DNA of 64,000 nt from Croceibacterium ferulae (GTDB lineage: Bacteria; Pseudomonadota; Alphaproteobacteria; Sphingomonadales; Sphingomonadaceae). Where the stretch lies: the NCBI RefSeq assembly GCF_003660445.1, contig NZ_QZVQ01000014.1, positions 1-64,000 on the forward strand, in the 5' to 3' direction. Numbering within the stretch: position 1 is the first letter of the stretch; the number at the start of each line of letters is the position of its first letter. Of the stretch, positions 9,674-18,922 are shown piece after piece. The position numbers were made by a program, and so were the translations under genes. The notes under the pieces were generated by a model. That model did not search any database and had not been told where the DNA came from. It saw only the letters and a program-made list of their open reading frames with translations.

Positions 9674-10162
9674 TCAACCGTATCGCCGACCTTGCATATC
9701 AATCGCAAATTCGCTCACATTCAAACGGCTTACTTGGTCATTCACTCGTTCCAGCATTGCGCGGAAGTGACATTGCTCCTCAACGGTCAGCACGCCCATG
9801 ATCCTCCGCGATATGTCGGCGACCACGGGCATGATCCGTTGATACAAATCTTGCCCGGCCATTGACAGATCAACCAAATGGGACCGTCGGTCGCAAGCAT
9901 TGGGACTGCGATTAATGAGGTGCCGTTCCTCGAGCAGCTTGCATGCTTGATGGATTGCCACTTTTCCCATCAGCGTCCTGTCAGTCAGTTCTGTCTGGGT
10001 CAGCGGTCCATATTCATACAGGACAGCTATGACCCGCCATTCGATGACAGACACTCCAAATCGGGTCTTATACTCTCTGGATATTCTCCCACTCACTGAG
10101 CTGGATGCCAGCATCAGTCGTTCGGGCAGTGTTTGCTGAAGCAGGATTCGAACAACCTCCAT
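9674..10162 (-). CDS. MarR-family transcriptional regulator
   Basis: The 162-residue protein has MarR architecture: an N-terminal dimerisation helix, then a winged helix-turn-helix with FGVSVIEWRVIAVL, LTQTELTDRTLMGKVAIHQA and the wing INRSPNACDRRSHLVDLS, followed by C-terminal helices. The D-x-R-[RS] wing motif (DRRSHLVDLS) is characteristic. The ligand and targets are unknown. The gene sits upstream of the DsbA-like gene on the same strand, but 650 bp apart, and is divergent from the TonB receptor at 10466. The 303-bp gap between the two starts could carry sites for both. Confidence 0.9.
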   Translation of the reverse strand: MEVVRILLQQTLPERLMLASSSVSGRISREYKTRFGVSVIEWRVIAVLYEYGPLTQTELTDRTLMGKVAIHQACKLLEERHLINRSPNACDRRSHLVDLSMAGQDLYQRIMPVVADISRRIMGVLTVEEQCHFRAMLERVNDQVSRLNVSEFAIDMQGRRYG

Positions 10163-10465
10163 ATACCACCTCCGATACTGGTTGAGGCTGCCTCTGAGTG
10201 GCTGTTCGTCAGCAAATTAACTTTGCAACAGAACGGCGTACTTGAGGCGCCTGATGCCGATTCTTGCATGGGCAACTGTGGGACGACATGGTTTGTAACC
10301 AACGTGTATCATCGCCGACACAATCGATAGATATAATTTTGCGGGGACGTTGGTTCCAATTGCAACCGCGGGCGCGGTTCCGCAGTCTCCCCTGGTCGGC
10401 TGACCTGCGGAAAGCAGAATGCCGGCGCGCCGTCTGGGCTGCATCAACAGGGACTGCCATCAGAG
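10163..10465. other. Divergent promoter region between MarR and Oar-like receptor genes
   Basis: A 303-bp gap between two divergent genes. It must hold the promoters of both, but I see no convincing operator palindrome or sigma-70 pair. No gene is supported here. Confidence 0.5.
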
Positions 10466-13400
10466 ATGATCACACACCATTTTCGCAAGCACCTGCTTGG
10501 AGCAGGTAGCGCATTGCATGTGCTCGCAATCGTTGGCGCGGGGGCTGCCGTGAGTATGCTGGCTGCACCGGCTGTCGCACAGGATTACACGACCGGTTCC
10601 GTGACCGGCAATGTGACGGACGAAGCGGGCAACGCGATCGCCGGCGCGACCGTCACGATTACCTCGCAGGGGCAGGGCTTCACCCGCACCGCGACAACGA
10701 CCGCGCAAGGCGGCTTCCGCTTCGGCTCGCTGCCGACCGGCCGTTACGACATCCGCGTGGAATCCTCCGGGCTCGATTCGACCACGGCGACCGATGTCGG
10801 CGTGATCGCCTCCCAGACCACCGACCTGCCGATCACCCTGACCACTTCGGGCAACGAGATCGTCGTGTCGGCCAGCACGCTGGCCCCCGCCTTCGCCGGC
10901 AATACCACGGGTGTCGCTGTCGACCTGGCCGAACTGGTCCGTCAGGTGCCGATCAGCCGCGACATCGCGTCCGTCGCGCTGCTCGCGCCGGGCACGTCCT
11001 TCGGTGATGACGGCTTCGTGTCCAACGGTCAGCTGATCCCGTCGATCAACGGCGCGTCGCCGGCGGAAAACGCCTATTACGTCAACGGCCTGAACACGAC
11101 GAACTTCGACAACTACCTGGGCTCTGTCCGCGTCCCATTCGAGTTCTATCGCACGGTCGACATCAAGACCGGCGGCATCCCGGCCGAATTCGGCCGCGCA
11201 ACGGGCGGCATCATCAACGCCGTGTCGAAGTCCGGCACCAACGAGTTCATCGGCGCGATCCACCTGAACTGGGAGCCCGACTTCCTGCGCATGGACGCGG
11301 CCGAACTGGTGAATTGCGAGTACGAACCAGGGACGACCAATCGCGTCTGCCAGGATTCGACCAATCGCGCGTTTGATGAAACCGAGAGCTACTCGGCCAT
11401 CTTCGAAGTCGGTGGACCCGTCGTCCGTGACCGCTTCTTCCTGTACGGCCTGCTGGAACTGCGTGAGCAGCAGACCCTGCGCACCAGCCGCAACGCCAGC
11501 ACCGCGACGCAGCGCACCAGCAACAGCCCGTTCTGGGCGATCAAGGCAGACGCCTACCCGATCGACAACCAGCACTTCGAGCTGACGGTCTTCAACTCGA
11601 AGAACACGGAGCGTCGCACCGATTTCGGCTACAGCGAGCTCAACGGCGCCCCGACGCTCGGCGCTGCCAGCGCCATCCAGGAAGGCTATTCCGGTGGCAT
11701 CAACTATGTCGCCAAATATACCGGCACGTTCACGGACTGGCTGACCGTCTCGGCAGCCTACGGTGTGGTGAAGGACAACTTTGAACAGCTTGGCATCGAC
11801 GCCGGCTCGCAGGGCTTTGCGGTCCGGAATCAGTCAGGGGCCACGATCGCCGGTGTTCCGAATGACGGCTACCTGAGCGATCAGATCGTCCAGAGCCGCG
11901 ACTCTCCCTACAACACGAAGCGCGAATTTTATCGCGGTGACGTGGACCTGTTCTTCAGCCTGCTTGGCGACCACCACATCCGGGCCGGCTTCGATGTCGA
12001 GAACAACACGCTGAACCGCGTTACCGTCCGCACCGGCGGCGCGGCCCTGGTCGAGGCCGGTTTCCTGACCCAGGAAGCCTTCAACGCCAACTTCGGCGGC
12101 GCAGGCGCTTCGGTGCTGTTGCGGGCCGGCAACGTGGCAGAGGTGAACTACTTCAACGCGGGTGGTTCGTTCGAGGCGCAGAACTCCGCCTTCTACATCC
12201 AGGACGAGTGGAGCATCACCGATCGCCTGACCCTGAATTTGGGTCTACGTCGGGACGATTTCGGCCTCGATAAGCCGGGCGGCGTCGAATATATCGACTC
12301 CCCAGAAAACTACGCTCCGCGTCTGGGTGCCAGCTACGAGATGTGGGAGAACGGCGAAGGCCGCCTGTTTGGCTCGTACAGCCAGTACTTCCTGCCGGTC
12401 GCCAGCAACACGGCGTTCCGTCAGGCCAGCCCGGAACTCTACGTCCGCGAACGTTTCACCTATAATGGGTTCGATGCCAACGGCCTGCCGATCCTGACCG
12501 GACAGGTGACGAACAACGCTTCTTACCAGTCGGCCTGCCCGATCAACCTGACCGGTTCGGCATTCTCGACGGGTGCGTTCTGCCAGGTGACCGGCGATGG
12601 CACCGTGAAGGATACCTCCGCCAGTCTCTCGTCGACCTTCGAGGCGACCAAGACAACCGAATGGATCGTCGGTTACGAGCACAACTTCAACATTGGCGGC
12701 TTCCTGGACGAGGTTCGTGTGGGTCTGAGCTACACCAATCGTCGCCTCAACACGACAGCGGAAGACGTCGCGGTCGACGCGGCCGTGCTCGCCTATTGCG
12801 ATGCGAACGGCATCGCCGGGTGCGAGGATACCTGGACCGGTTTCCATCAGTACGTGGTCATCAACCCGGGCAACGACGCGACCTTCGCGCTGGCGCCGAA
12901 TGCGGGTGGTCCGGAGGGTGTGGTGACCATCTCGGCCGAGGACCTGCGTTACCCCAAGGCGGTGCGCAAGTATGACGCCGTGCAGTTCACCTTCGATCGT
13001 CCCTGGGATGGCAAGTGGAGCCTGGCGGGCAGCTACACCTGGTCCAAGTCGCGCGGTAACTCGGAAGGCTTCGTCCAGTCCGATTTCGAACAGGACGATT
13101 CCGGCATCACGCAGGACTTCGACCAGCCGGGCTTTACAGATGGCGCCTATGGTCGCCTGCCGAGTGACCGGACGCACCGCTTCGTCGTGTACGGCTCGTA
13201 CGGGATCACCGACGACTTCACCGTGGGCATGAACACTCGCGTACAATCGCCGCGTCCGCTCAGCTGCTTCGGCTTCAATCCGAACCCGAACTACTTCGAT
13301 CCGAACGGCGAGCCGTACAGCGACTTCGGCAATGGCTACGGCGCTGCATCGCACTACTGTGCGACAGGCGACCTGGTCGCGGTTCCGGGCGATGCGCCGT

Positions 13401-13708
13401 ATCGCACCAACAGCACCCTTTCGCCGCGTGGCGAAGGTCTGCAGACAGACTGGACGTACCAGATCGATCTGTCGGCGCGGTACAATCTGGAGGTCGGCGA
13501 TCGTCTCGTGACGCTGCGGGCCGACGTCTTCAACGTGCTGAACGAGCAGGCCGTGCAGGGTCGGACCGAAACAGGTGACAGCGAATCTGGCGTCTATGTC
13601 GATGACGACGGCGTGTCGCGGGGCGTGTATTCGAACCCGAACTACGGCAACCCGACCAGCTTCCAGACCCCGCGTTTCGTCCGGATCGGTGCTGATATCG
13701 CTTTCTGA
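10466..13708 (+). CDS. Oar-like TonB-dependent receptor with carboxypeptidase-regulatory-like N-domain
   Basis: The 1080-residue protein is an outer-membrane TonB-dependent transporter. A signal peptide ends near APAVAQ-DYTTG. Residues ~40-110 form a CarboxypepD_reg-like sandwich (GSVTGNVTDEAGNAIAGATV, then GGFRFGSLPTGRYDIRVE). The plug follows (ISRDIASVALLAPGTSFGDD, YYVNGLNTTNFDNYLG, EFGRATGGIINAVSKSGTN), then a long barrel ending FVRIGADIAF with terminal Phe. The Oar group of sphingomonads and myxobacteria has this layout, and its substrates are mostly unknown. The start at 10466 gives a full signal peptide, with only a weak AGAG upstream. A strong terminator follows the stop. The convergent neighbour is a TPR-sulfotransferase. 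Confidence 0.93.
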   Translation: MITHHFRKHLLGAGSALHVLAIVGAGAAVSMLAAPAVAQDYTTGSVTGNVTDEAGNAIAGATVTITSQGQGFTRTATTTAQGGFRFGSLPTGRYDIRVESSGLDSTTATDVGVIASQTTDLPITLTTSGNEIVVSASTLAPAFAGNTTGVAVDLAELVRQVPISRDIASVALLAPGTSFGDDGFVSNGQLIPSINGASPAENAYYVNGLNTTNFDNYLGSVRVPFEFYRTVDIKTGGIPAEFGRATGGIINAVSKSGTNEFIGAIHLNWEPDFLRMDAAELVNCEYEPGTTNRVCQDSTNRAFDETESYSAIFEVGGPVVRDRFFLYGLLELREQQTLRTSRNASTATQRTSNSPFWAIKADAYPIDNQHFELTVFNSKNTERRTDFGYSELNGAPTLGAASAIQEGYSGGINYVAKYTGTFTDWLTVSAAYGVVKDNFEQLGIDAGSQGFAVRNQSGATIAGVPNDGYLSDQIVQSRDSPYNTKREFYRGDVDLFFSLLGDHHIRAGFDVENNTLNRVTVRTGGAALVEAGFLTQEAFNANFGGAGASVLLRAGNVAEVNYFNAGGSFEAQNSAFYIQDEWSITDRLTLNLGLRRDDFGLDKPGGVEYIDSPENYAPRLGASYEMWENGEGRLFGSYSQYFLPVASNTAFRQASPELYVRERFTYNGFDANGLPILTGQVTNNASYQSACPINLTGSAFSTGAFCQVTGDGTVKDTSASLSSTFEATKTTEWIVGYEHNFNIGGFLDEVRVGLSYTNRRLNTTAEDVAVDAAVLAYCDANGIAGCEDTWTGFHQYVVINPGNDATFALAPNAGGPEGVVTISAEDLRYPKAVRKYDAVQFTFDRPWDGKWSLAGSYTWSKSRGNSEGFVQSDFEQDDSGITQDFDQPGFTDGAYGRLPSDRTHRFVVYGSYGITDDFTVGMNTRVQSPRPLSCFGFNPNPNYFDPNGEPYSDFGNGYGAASHYCATGDLVAVPGDAPYRTNSTLSPRGEGLQTDWTYQIDLSARYNLEVGDRLVTLRADVFNVLNEQAVQGRTETGDSESGVYVDDDGVSRGVYSNPNYGNPTSFQTPRFVRIGADIAF

Positions 13709-13735
13709 TCCTCGCTGGTCAGATTGCAGAAAGAG

Positions 13736-13765
13736 AGAGGCGGGCTTCGGTCCGCCTCTTTTTTT
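13736..13765 (+). terminator. Rho-independent terminator after the Oar-like receptor
   Basis: The stem AGAGGCGGGC / GTCCGCCTCT closes on a short CTTCG loop and is followed by a run of T. It lies 28 bp after the receptor stop codon and between two convergent genes, so it may also stop the opposite transcript, though the T run favours the plus strand. Confidence 0.9.
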
Positions 13766-13819
13766 GCCCGCAGCGGTTGGCAGGGATGGCGCATTCCGAC
13801 GCCTAGTGATCGGCAGCTT

Positions 13820-15268
13820 TCACCCCCGCAGGGCGCGGCGGTATTCCTCCAGCATGGCGGTGTGCGGCCGCGCCTTGCCGATCGCATCGGTGCCGATCGG
13901 CGCACGGACCTGTTGCACACTGGCCGTGCGGACTTCGCGCACAGTCTGGTGCGGAGTGAACACCTGCTCCTCAACCGGCAGGTCGAAATGGTGCAGAATG
14001 CGCCCGATCCATTCGCGCGGGTTCCCGGCCAGCTCCTCGTACGGCACGGTCAGGATGCGATCGGGAAACAGCGCCTGCCAATGGGCGTGCAGACGCGCCT
14101 CGATCCGGTGGAATTGGCCGATGTCGGACAGCGACCAGCTCCACGGCACGGGCGAGGTGAAGAAGGTGCGGTAGGTGGACAGGGCCGTGTCCTCCCCGGC
14201 CCGGCGCAGCCACACCATGCGCGCACCGGGCATCGCATGCAGCAGCAGGCCGGCGATGTGCGACTGGCCTAGCGTCTTGTCCACGATCAGCCCGGCAGGG
14301 CCGAACCGTTCGCCCAGCAACCGGTTGTAGGTCCGCGCAACCGCGCCCCAGGGGTCCGCCGGGTGCCGCTGCTGGTACCGGAATGCACCCGCAAGCGAAT
14401 AATCGAGCGTCGGCAGCAGGGCGGCCCGCGCCAGATTGATCTCGCCACCGTCGCGCACCGCCGAATGGCTGACCAGGATCTGTTCCACCAGCGTGGTGCC
14501 GGAACGCGGCAGTCCGTTGACGAACAAGGCCCGCGTCGCGCCTTCTCCTGACGGCATCAGTCCGGCCAGCGCCGCTGGCGTAAAATCGCGGATCAGTGCG
14601 TCAGCCATGCGCTCGATTGCCGGCAGGTCCGGCTTCTCCTGTGCGCGCCGCAGCGCGGCACCTTCAGCGTACAGGGCAAAAGCGCGTGCCGGGTCGCCGA
14701 CATCGTCCCATGCCTTGGCCAGGCCATACAGGAACCGTGCCCGCAGGCCCGGCTCCGCGCCAGCCAACCGCGGCAGCACGTGTTCCATCTGTTGCAGATC
14801 AGGATCGCCGGCGGTGAACCGCTTGAGCATCGCCAGCGCGAACCAGCTCTGCAACTGGTCAGGCTGCGCAGCCAAGGCACGGCGGTACAGCGCTTGCGCG
14901 CCGGCGGCATCCCCGGCCGAGCCTGCTATGGTGGCGCGGAAGTGCAGCACGGCCGGATGGTCCTGCTGCTGGTCGGACAGGCTGGCAACGGCTGCCAAGG
15001 CTTCCGCACTGCGCCCCATCGCCGCCAGATCGCCCCAGAACTGCAGCAGCCGCGGCAGCGCCGGAGGCGGCGTCGCCGCATACCGGCGTCCCGCCTCAAG
15101 CTGCAAGGCGACCTCGCCGATCCGCTGCGCCAGCAGGGCGACCGACCGCCAACGCTCGCCATCTGGCGGTCCCTGCGCCAGATCCCGCCGCAGCAGCGCG
15201 ACTGCCTCTTCTCGCTCGCCTGATTTAAGAGCATCGATGGCTTGCAGGATCAGCGGCTTCGTGTTCAT
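13820..15268 (-). CDS. TPR-repeat sulfotransferase
   Basis: The 482-residue protein has a helical N-terminal half (about residues 1-240) with degenerate TPR units such as HPAVLHFRATIAGSAGDAAGAQ and ALYRRALAAQPDQLQSWFAL. The C-terminal sulfotransferase domain opens with LFVNGLPRSGTTLVEQILVS, whose PRSGTTL is the 5'-phosphosulfate-binding loop, and continues with VDKTLGQSHI and VPYEELAGNPREWI. Such proteins transfer sulfate from PAPS to an acceptor not predictable from sequence. No signal peptide is visible, so it is probably cytoplasmic. The ATG at 15268 starts the first TPR helix directly. It converges with the Oar-like receptor; a functional tie is possible but not shown. Confidence 0.9.
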   Translation of the reverse strand: MNTKPLILQAIDALKSGEREEAVALLRRDLAQGPPDGERWRSVALLAQRIGEVALQLEAGRRYAATPPPALPRLLQFWGDLAAMGRSAEALAAVASLSDQQQDHPAVLHFRATIAGSAGDAAGAQALYRRALAAQPDQLQSWFALAMLKRFTAGDPDLQQMEHVLPRLAGAEPGLRARFLYGLAKAWDDVGDPARAFALYAEGAALRRAQEKPDLPAIERMADALIRDFTPAALAGLMPSGEGATRALFVNGLPRSGTTLVEQILVSHSAVRDGGEINLARAALLPTLDYSLAGAFRYQQRHPADPWGAVARTYNRLLGERFGPAGLIVDKTLGQSHIAGLLLHAMPGARMVWLRRAGEDTALSTYRTFFTSPVPWSWSLSDIGQFHRIEARLHAHWQALFPDRILTVPYEELAGNPREWIGRILHHFDLPVEEQVFTPHQTVREVRTASVQQVRAPIGTDAIGKARPHTAMLEEYRRALRG

Positions 15269-15682
15269 CGTGAGAACCTAGACTGGCACTCGCCTGATCT
15301 CAAACACGAGGGCTGCCGATCCTGGTGGGAACAGGGCGACCGCGTAAGCTTCAATATGCTGCCGGAACAACGCTGCCGCCGCGGTTCCGGGGCAATCGCG
15401 TGCCTTGATAGAGTGAGCTCCTCCGATTTCTTGGTCGTACCTGCCGAGAACGGCACAAATCATCTGTCGCAACGTCCAAGGAGCAAGTGGGCAAAGTGTG
15501 ATCAATGATCCGCCCCGACGGCATCGGTTATCGGCCTCCGGTCCAATCTGTCTTGGCTCCGTGTTCATGCGATCTGGAAGAGATCCTCCTGTTGGAAACA
15601 GAACAGGCGTATAGAAGAACGGATTGTTGCAGTCTGGCCTTTTTTTTCCGTACAATTGTCCTTTCGGATTGAAGAGGGTGCC
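15269..15682. other. Intergenic region between divergent sulfotransferase and secreted-protein genes
   Basis: This 414-bp gap must carry two divergent promoters. A degenerate copy of the AACGTCCAA intergenic motif lies near 15472. The AT-rich CCTTTTTTTTCCG tract near 15639 lies just upstream of the plus-strand gene. Open frames here show no family features. Confidence 0.5.
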
Positions 15683-16561
15683 ATGCGAAATCTCTCTGTG
15701 CTTGTTCGCTCGGCCACCTTGCGCCTGACCTTGGCGCTTCTCGTCTTGGGTAATCCGCTGAACTGTTCGGTGGCCGGTGCGCAGGATGCCGCTGTCTCCG
15801 CACCGGTGTCCGCCGATGCCGAGACGACGATCGTGGTACTCGGAAATCCGGACGACATGCCGGCGATAGCCGGGCAGGTCATCACCTTCAGTCAGATCAG
15901 CCGGAAGCTGAGGGCGGAGAGCGATCGGTTCACCCGATGCGCGCCACTGCCGGAACGTTCCAGGTTGAGCGCGATCTTGGACGGCCCGCCCACGCGGGAG
16001 CGGACGCAGACGGAAATGCACCGCTACATTGCCTCGAACAAGGGCTGCTATTCCGGACAGCCGGAACTGCTGCAATCGCCGCAGCTCGGCGTGTGCAATC
16101 CTGAATCGGTCACTCTGTTTCCGACCAACAATGTCTGTCGCGTCACCTATGATCGCGGGGCGTTGTTCGAACGGACATTGCGCGAGGTCGTCGGCGACCT
16201 GCGGCTGACGCGCGAGGATACGTTTGATGCCGATGTGCGTGCGCGTTTCCTGCAGCGGGAGAGCGCTCGCAATGTCGCGCGCGGTACGATGGAGCGGCGG
16301 TACTTTGATACGGTCGCGTGCATGGTGCAGATCGTGCCGGATGCGGCAGTCGGCATGCTGTTGGCACGGGCGGGATCCGACCGGGCGAAGCTGGCCTATG
16401 AATCGCTGATCGGCAATGGCGGCCCTTGCGTCGGCTATGCGCGGGAGGTGCGCGCCGATCCCGATCAGTTCCGCGCCTTCGTGGCCGAAGCGGTGTATTC
16501 CTGGATTACGGCCAAGCACAACCGCGACAGCCTGATCGTTCGCTACCCCGCCGCGTATTAA
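15683..16561 (+). CDS. Secreted protein of unknown function
   Basis: The 292-residue protein begins with a signal peptide (MRNLSVLVRSATLRLTLALL, cleavage near VAGA-QD). I chose the ATG at 15683 because GAAGAGGG lies just upstream; a TTG nine codons earlier would add a non-signal extension. The mature part has four or more cysteines (FTRCAPL, KGCYSGQP, LGVCNPES, NNVCRVTY, ACMVQIV, GGPCVGY) that could pair as disulfides, and a mostly helical second half. Near residues 50-65 is a VLGNPDDMPAIAG segment. I do not recognise the family; similar small secreted cysteine proteins occur in sphingomonads. It is not in an obvious operon. Confidence 0.75.
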   Translation: MRNLSVLVRSATLRLTLALLVLGNPLNCSVAGAQDAAVSAPVSADAETTIVVLGNPDDMPAIAGQVITFSQISRKLRAESDRFTRCAPLPERSRLSAILDGPPTRERTQTEMHRYIASNKGCYSGQPELLQSPQLGVCNPESVTLFPTNNVCRVTYDRGALFERTLREVVGDLRLTREDTFDADVRARFLQRESARNVARGTMERRYFDTVACMVQIVPDAAVGMLLARAGSDRAKLAYESLIGNGGPCVGYAREVRADPDQFRAFVAEAVYSWITAKHNRDSLIVRYPAAY

Positions 16562-16781
16562 GCGGGGGCAAGAATAGGCGCTTGGATCGATTCGGACGGT
16601 CCGTTCTTTGTCGCGGCTATGCCAGTGAGGTGCTGTGGCATATTTTTACGGCAAACGAGTTCGGCGTAATTTCGGAGTGGCTGACCTCGTTCTACCTCAG
16701 CTCGACATCCGCTACAGCGGACCAGCAGGCGTAATTCTGAGTGGCAGAGTCCGGCGAGGGCACGCCCGCTCCGCGTCCGGC

Positions 16782-16985
16782 CACCGCGCAGGGTATTGCT
16801 GAACTGGGTGCGCTCCCGCGTGAAGATCTTGCGCACTTGGTACGACATTACGTTCGCTTGCCGGTTCAACAACTTCGCGCCGTCGAACTGCATCGTCCGC
16901 CTGATTACCGGCTTACCGGTCGCCTCGGCATCAGCAGCATCGTTCGTGCCGCGCTTCGTTCAGGGCGTCAAGTAGCAGACATCTC
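16782..16985 (-). pseudogene. IS110-family transposase fragment
   Basis: The reverse frame reads TKRGTNDAADAEATGKPVI, RRTMQFDGAK, then YQVRKIFTRERTQFSNTLRG. This follows the IS110/IS1111 transposase core in order: KRGKNDAADAEAI, TMRF-VK, R-RDLL-RQRTQL-NALRG. An in-frame stop precedes it and the similarity ends after ~65 residues. Neither the start nor the C-terminal transposase_20 domain is present. This is a short decayed relic between the secreted-protein gene and the carboxylesterase. Confidence 0.72.
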
Positions 16986-16991
16986 CATGAT

Positions 16992-17026
16992 CGTTCTCCG
17001 ATGGCCAGAGCGGCCATCGGAGAACG
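16992..17026. repeat. Perfect 15-bp inverted repeat (hairpin)
   Basis: CGTTCTCCGATGGCC and its exact complement flank a five-base AGAGC loop. No T run follows on the plus strand, so it is not a classical terminator. It lies between the IS110 relic and the ~90-bp repeat, and could be an IS-associated hairpin or a transcript-stabilising element. Confidence 0.8.
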
Positions 17027-17074
17027 CTTTCGGTATGACGGTCTGGTTTCCCCAACGGGCCTATGCCTACCGAA

Positions 17075-17164
17075 ATGCGTCGTTCGCGGTCGGACCTTGA
17101 ACGTCAGCTTCCGCCAAGATCTGTCGTTCGACACGTCGCTGGGGAACGGCAGATAAGTCCCACG
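17075..17164 (+). repeat. Dispersed ~90-bp intergenic repeat, copy B
   Basis: Near-identical partner of 9201-9290, starting TGCGTCGTTCGCGGTCGGAC. Copies A and B are 7.9 kb apart in the same orientation, both between genes. It is followed around 17221-17280 by another degenerate GAGCGTCCGAAAG...GGTATGGGGTCG motif. Function unknown. Confidence 0.75.
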
Positions 17165-17458
17165 TCTCGCCGTTCCGCATCCTCGATGTGACCACCTGAA
17201 GTCCCGACCGGCTAACATTAACGAGCGTCCGAAAGTTGATACCCCGACAAGGGAGCTGAATGGCCGGTATGGGGTCGTCTTCGTGATTGTGGAAGTCACG
17301 GGACCCCGGCTGTTTCCTCCGTCGTGTTCACGCCGGAGTCGAGGCTAATAGTCGACCATCATACCCGATGCAGGATCCAATCAGGAAAGTGTTATGAAGG
17401 GCCACGGATCGGCTATGCATCTCTGACAGATCGCGTGGGCTACAGGAGGTTTTTGAGA

Positions 17459-18877
17459 ATGTTGAAGGTGCTAGTCCTTGCCGGGTGCGTAGCGCTGGCA
17501 TCCACTCCGCCCTCGCAGGCGCAGGATAGCCAAGCAGTTGTACAGGTGGCCAATGGCAGTCTGCAGGGGGCAGTGGAAGACGGTGTAGCGAGTTGGAAGG
17601 GAATTCCATTTGCCGTGCCGCCGGTAGGGCCGCTGCGTTGGCGCGCGACGCAGCCAGTGCAAGATTGGACAGGTATCCGCGACGCAACCGAATATGCGAG
17701 CGACTGCATGCAGGAGCCGTTCCCGAGTGACGCGGCGCCCCTTGGCACTGAGCCGGCCGAGGATTGCCTGTATGCCAACGTCTGGCGTCCGGCGGAGGCA
17801 GCGAACGGGCGATTGCCGGTCGTGGTGTGGATCTATGGCGGCGGTTTCGTGAATGGCGGCGCCTCGCCGCCCACCTATGCGGGCGCCGCCATCGCAGGCC
17901 GCGGGGTGCTGTTCGTCAGCTTCAACTATCGTGTCGGGCGGTTCGGGTTCTTCGCGTTTCCGCAATTGACCGCTGAGAATGCCGACGACGGGTTGCTGGG
18001 CAATTACGGGTTCATGGACCAGGTCGCCGCCTTAGGTTGGCTGCGGGAGAACGTTGCGGCGTTCGGCGGCGATCCGGGCAACGTCACGGTCATCGGCGAA
18101 AGCGCAGGTGGCATGTCGGTGCACAATCTGGTGACCTCCCCATTGGCACGCGGTCTGTTCCACAAGGCCGTGGTGATGTCCGGCGGCGATGCAAAATCAG
18201 CGGATGTTACGCTGGCCGAGGCGGAAGAGATCGGGGTGAACTTCGCTCGGGCCCAGGGGCTCGATCCGACCGCTTCCGATGCGTTGCAGCGTTTGCGGCA
18301 ACTGAGCGCGGAGGAGGTGACCGGCGGGCTGAACCTGTCGCAGCTATCCGAAACTCAAGGGCCGCGGACCTTCACACGTCCATTCCCGGACGGGACGGTC
18401 GCCGTGGACATGGACAAAGCCTATGCCAGCGATGCCTTCGCGCCGGTTCCAATGATCGTGGGGGCGACCAGCGCGGATATTGGCGGGCCAGTCGGATACA
18501 TGATCGCCGGCGCGCGCGAAGCAGCGGGTATGCTGGCCGACAAGGGCGTGCCCGTGTGGCACTACCGCTTCTCCTATGTCGCGGACGCAATCGGCCAGAC
18601 CGGTGCGCAGCACGCTTCCGAGATCCCGTTCTTTTTCGACAATACGGCAATCAAGTATGGCAGCGCGACAACGCCCCAGGACATTGCGATCGGCAGAACG
18701 ATCGCGGATTACATCGTCCACTTTGCAAGAACGGGTGAGCCGAATGGACCGGGCTTGCCCTTGTGGCCGCGATATACACGCGCCAGCGACATGATCATGG
18801 ACTTCGCTGAGAGCGGAAGGGCTGAGGTCAAACCCGACCCTTGGGGGGCCGAGATCGATGCAAGCCGAGCACGCTGA
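17459..18877 (+). CDS. Secreted type-B carboxylesterase
   Basis: This is a 472-residue alpha/beta-hydrolase of the carboxylesterase/lipase (COesterase) family. An AGGAGG sequence ten bases upstream and the signal peptide MLKVLVLAGCVALAS...SQA-QD select the ATG at 17459 over an upstream in-frame start. Family landmarks are VANGSLQGAVEDGVASWKGI, the oxyanion region WIYGGGFVNGG, the nucleophile elbow TVIGESAGGMS (Ser), and the catalytic His in GAQHASEIPFFF. The chain is shorter than the usual ~530-residue members, mainly in the lid region between residues ~290 and 350. It probably hydrolyses esters in the periplasm; the substrate is unknown. It is not part of the glucan operon, with which it converges. 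Confidence 0.9.
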   Translation: MLKVLVLAGCVALASTPPSQAQDSQAVVQVANGSLQGAVEDGVASWKGIPFAVPPVGPLRWRATQPVQDWTGIRDATEYASDCMQEPFPSDAAPLGTEPAEDCLYANVWRPAEAANGRLPVVVWIYGGGFVNGGASPPTYAGAAIAGRGVLFVSFNYRVGRFGFFAFPQLTAENADDGLLGNYGFMDQVAALGWLRENVAAFGGDPGNVTVIGESAGGMSVHNLVTSPLARGLFHKAVVMSGGDAKSADVTLAEAEEIGVNFARAQGLDPTASDALQRLRQLSAEEVTGGLNLSQLSETQGPRTFTRPFPDGTVAVDMDKAYASDAFAPVPMIVGATSADIGGPVGYMIAGAREAAGMLADKGVPVWHYRFSYVADAIGQTGAQHASEIPFFFDNTAIKYGSATTPQDIAIGRTIADYIVHFARTGEPNGPGLPLWPRYTRASDMIMDFAESGRAEVKPDPWGAEIDASRAR

Positions 18878-18922
18878 GCTTCGTGCTCTCCCGCTTTCGG
18901 CTCTTCACAGCCATTGATGCAG

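Noticed and set aside
10138-10160. GGATTCGAAC sequence resembling a tRNA T-arm
   Set aside because: No acceptor, D or anticodon stem is found around it; it is the coding start of the MarR gene.
10460-13354. Long reverse-strand ORFs (10460-11575 and 12245-13354) opposite the Oar-like receptor
   Set aside because: They are Arg/Val/Asp-rich mirror translations of a high-GC gene with a clear signal peptide, plug and barrel; no family motif appears in them.
15278-16519. 413-codon reverse ORF opposite the secreted protein
   Set aside because: It lacks motifs, while the plus strand has a ribosome binding site and signal peptide.
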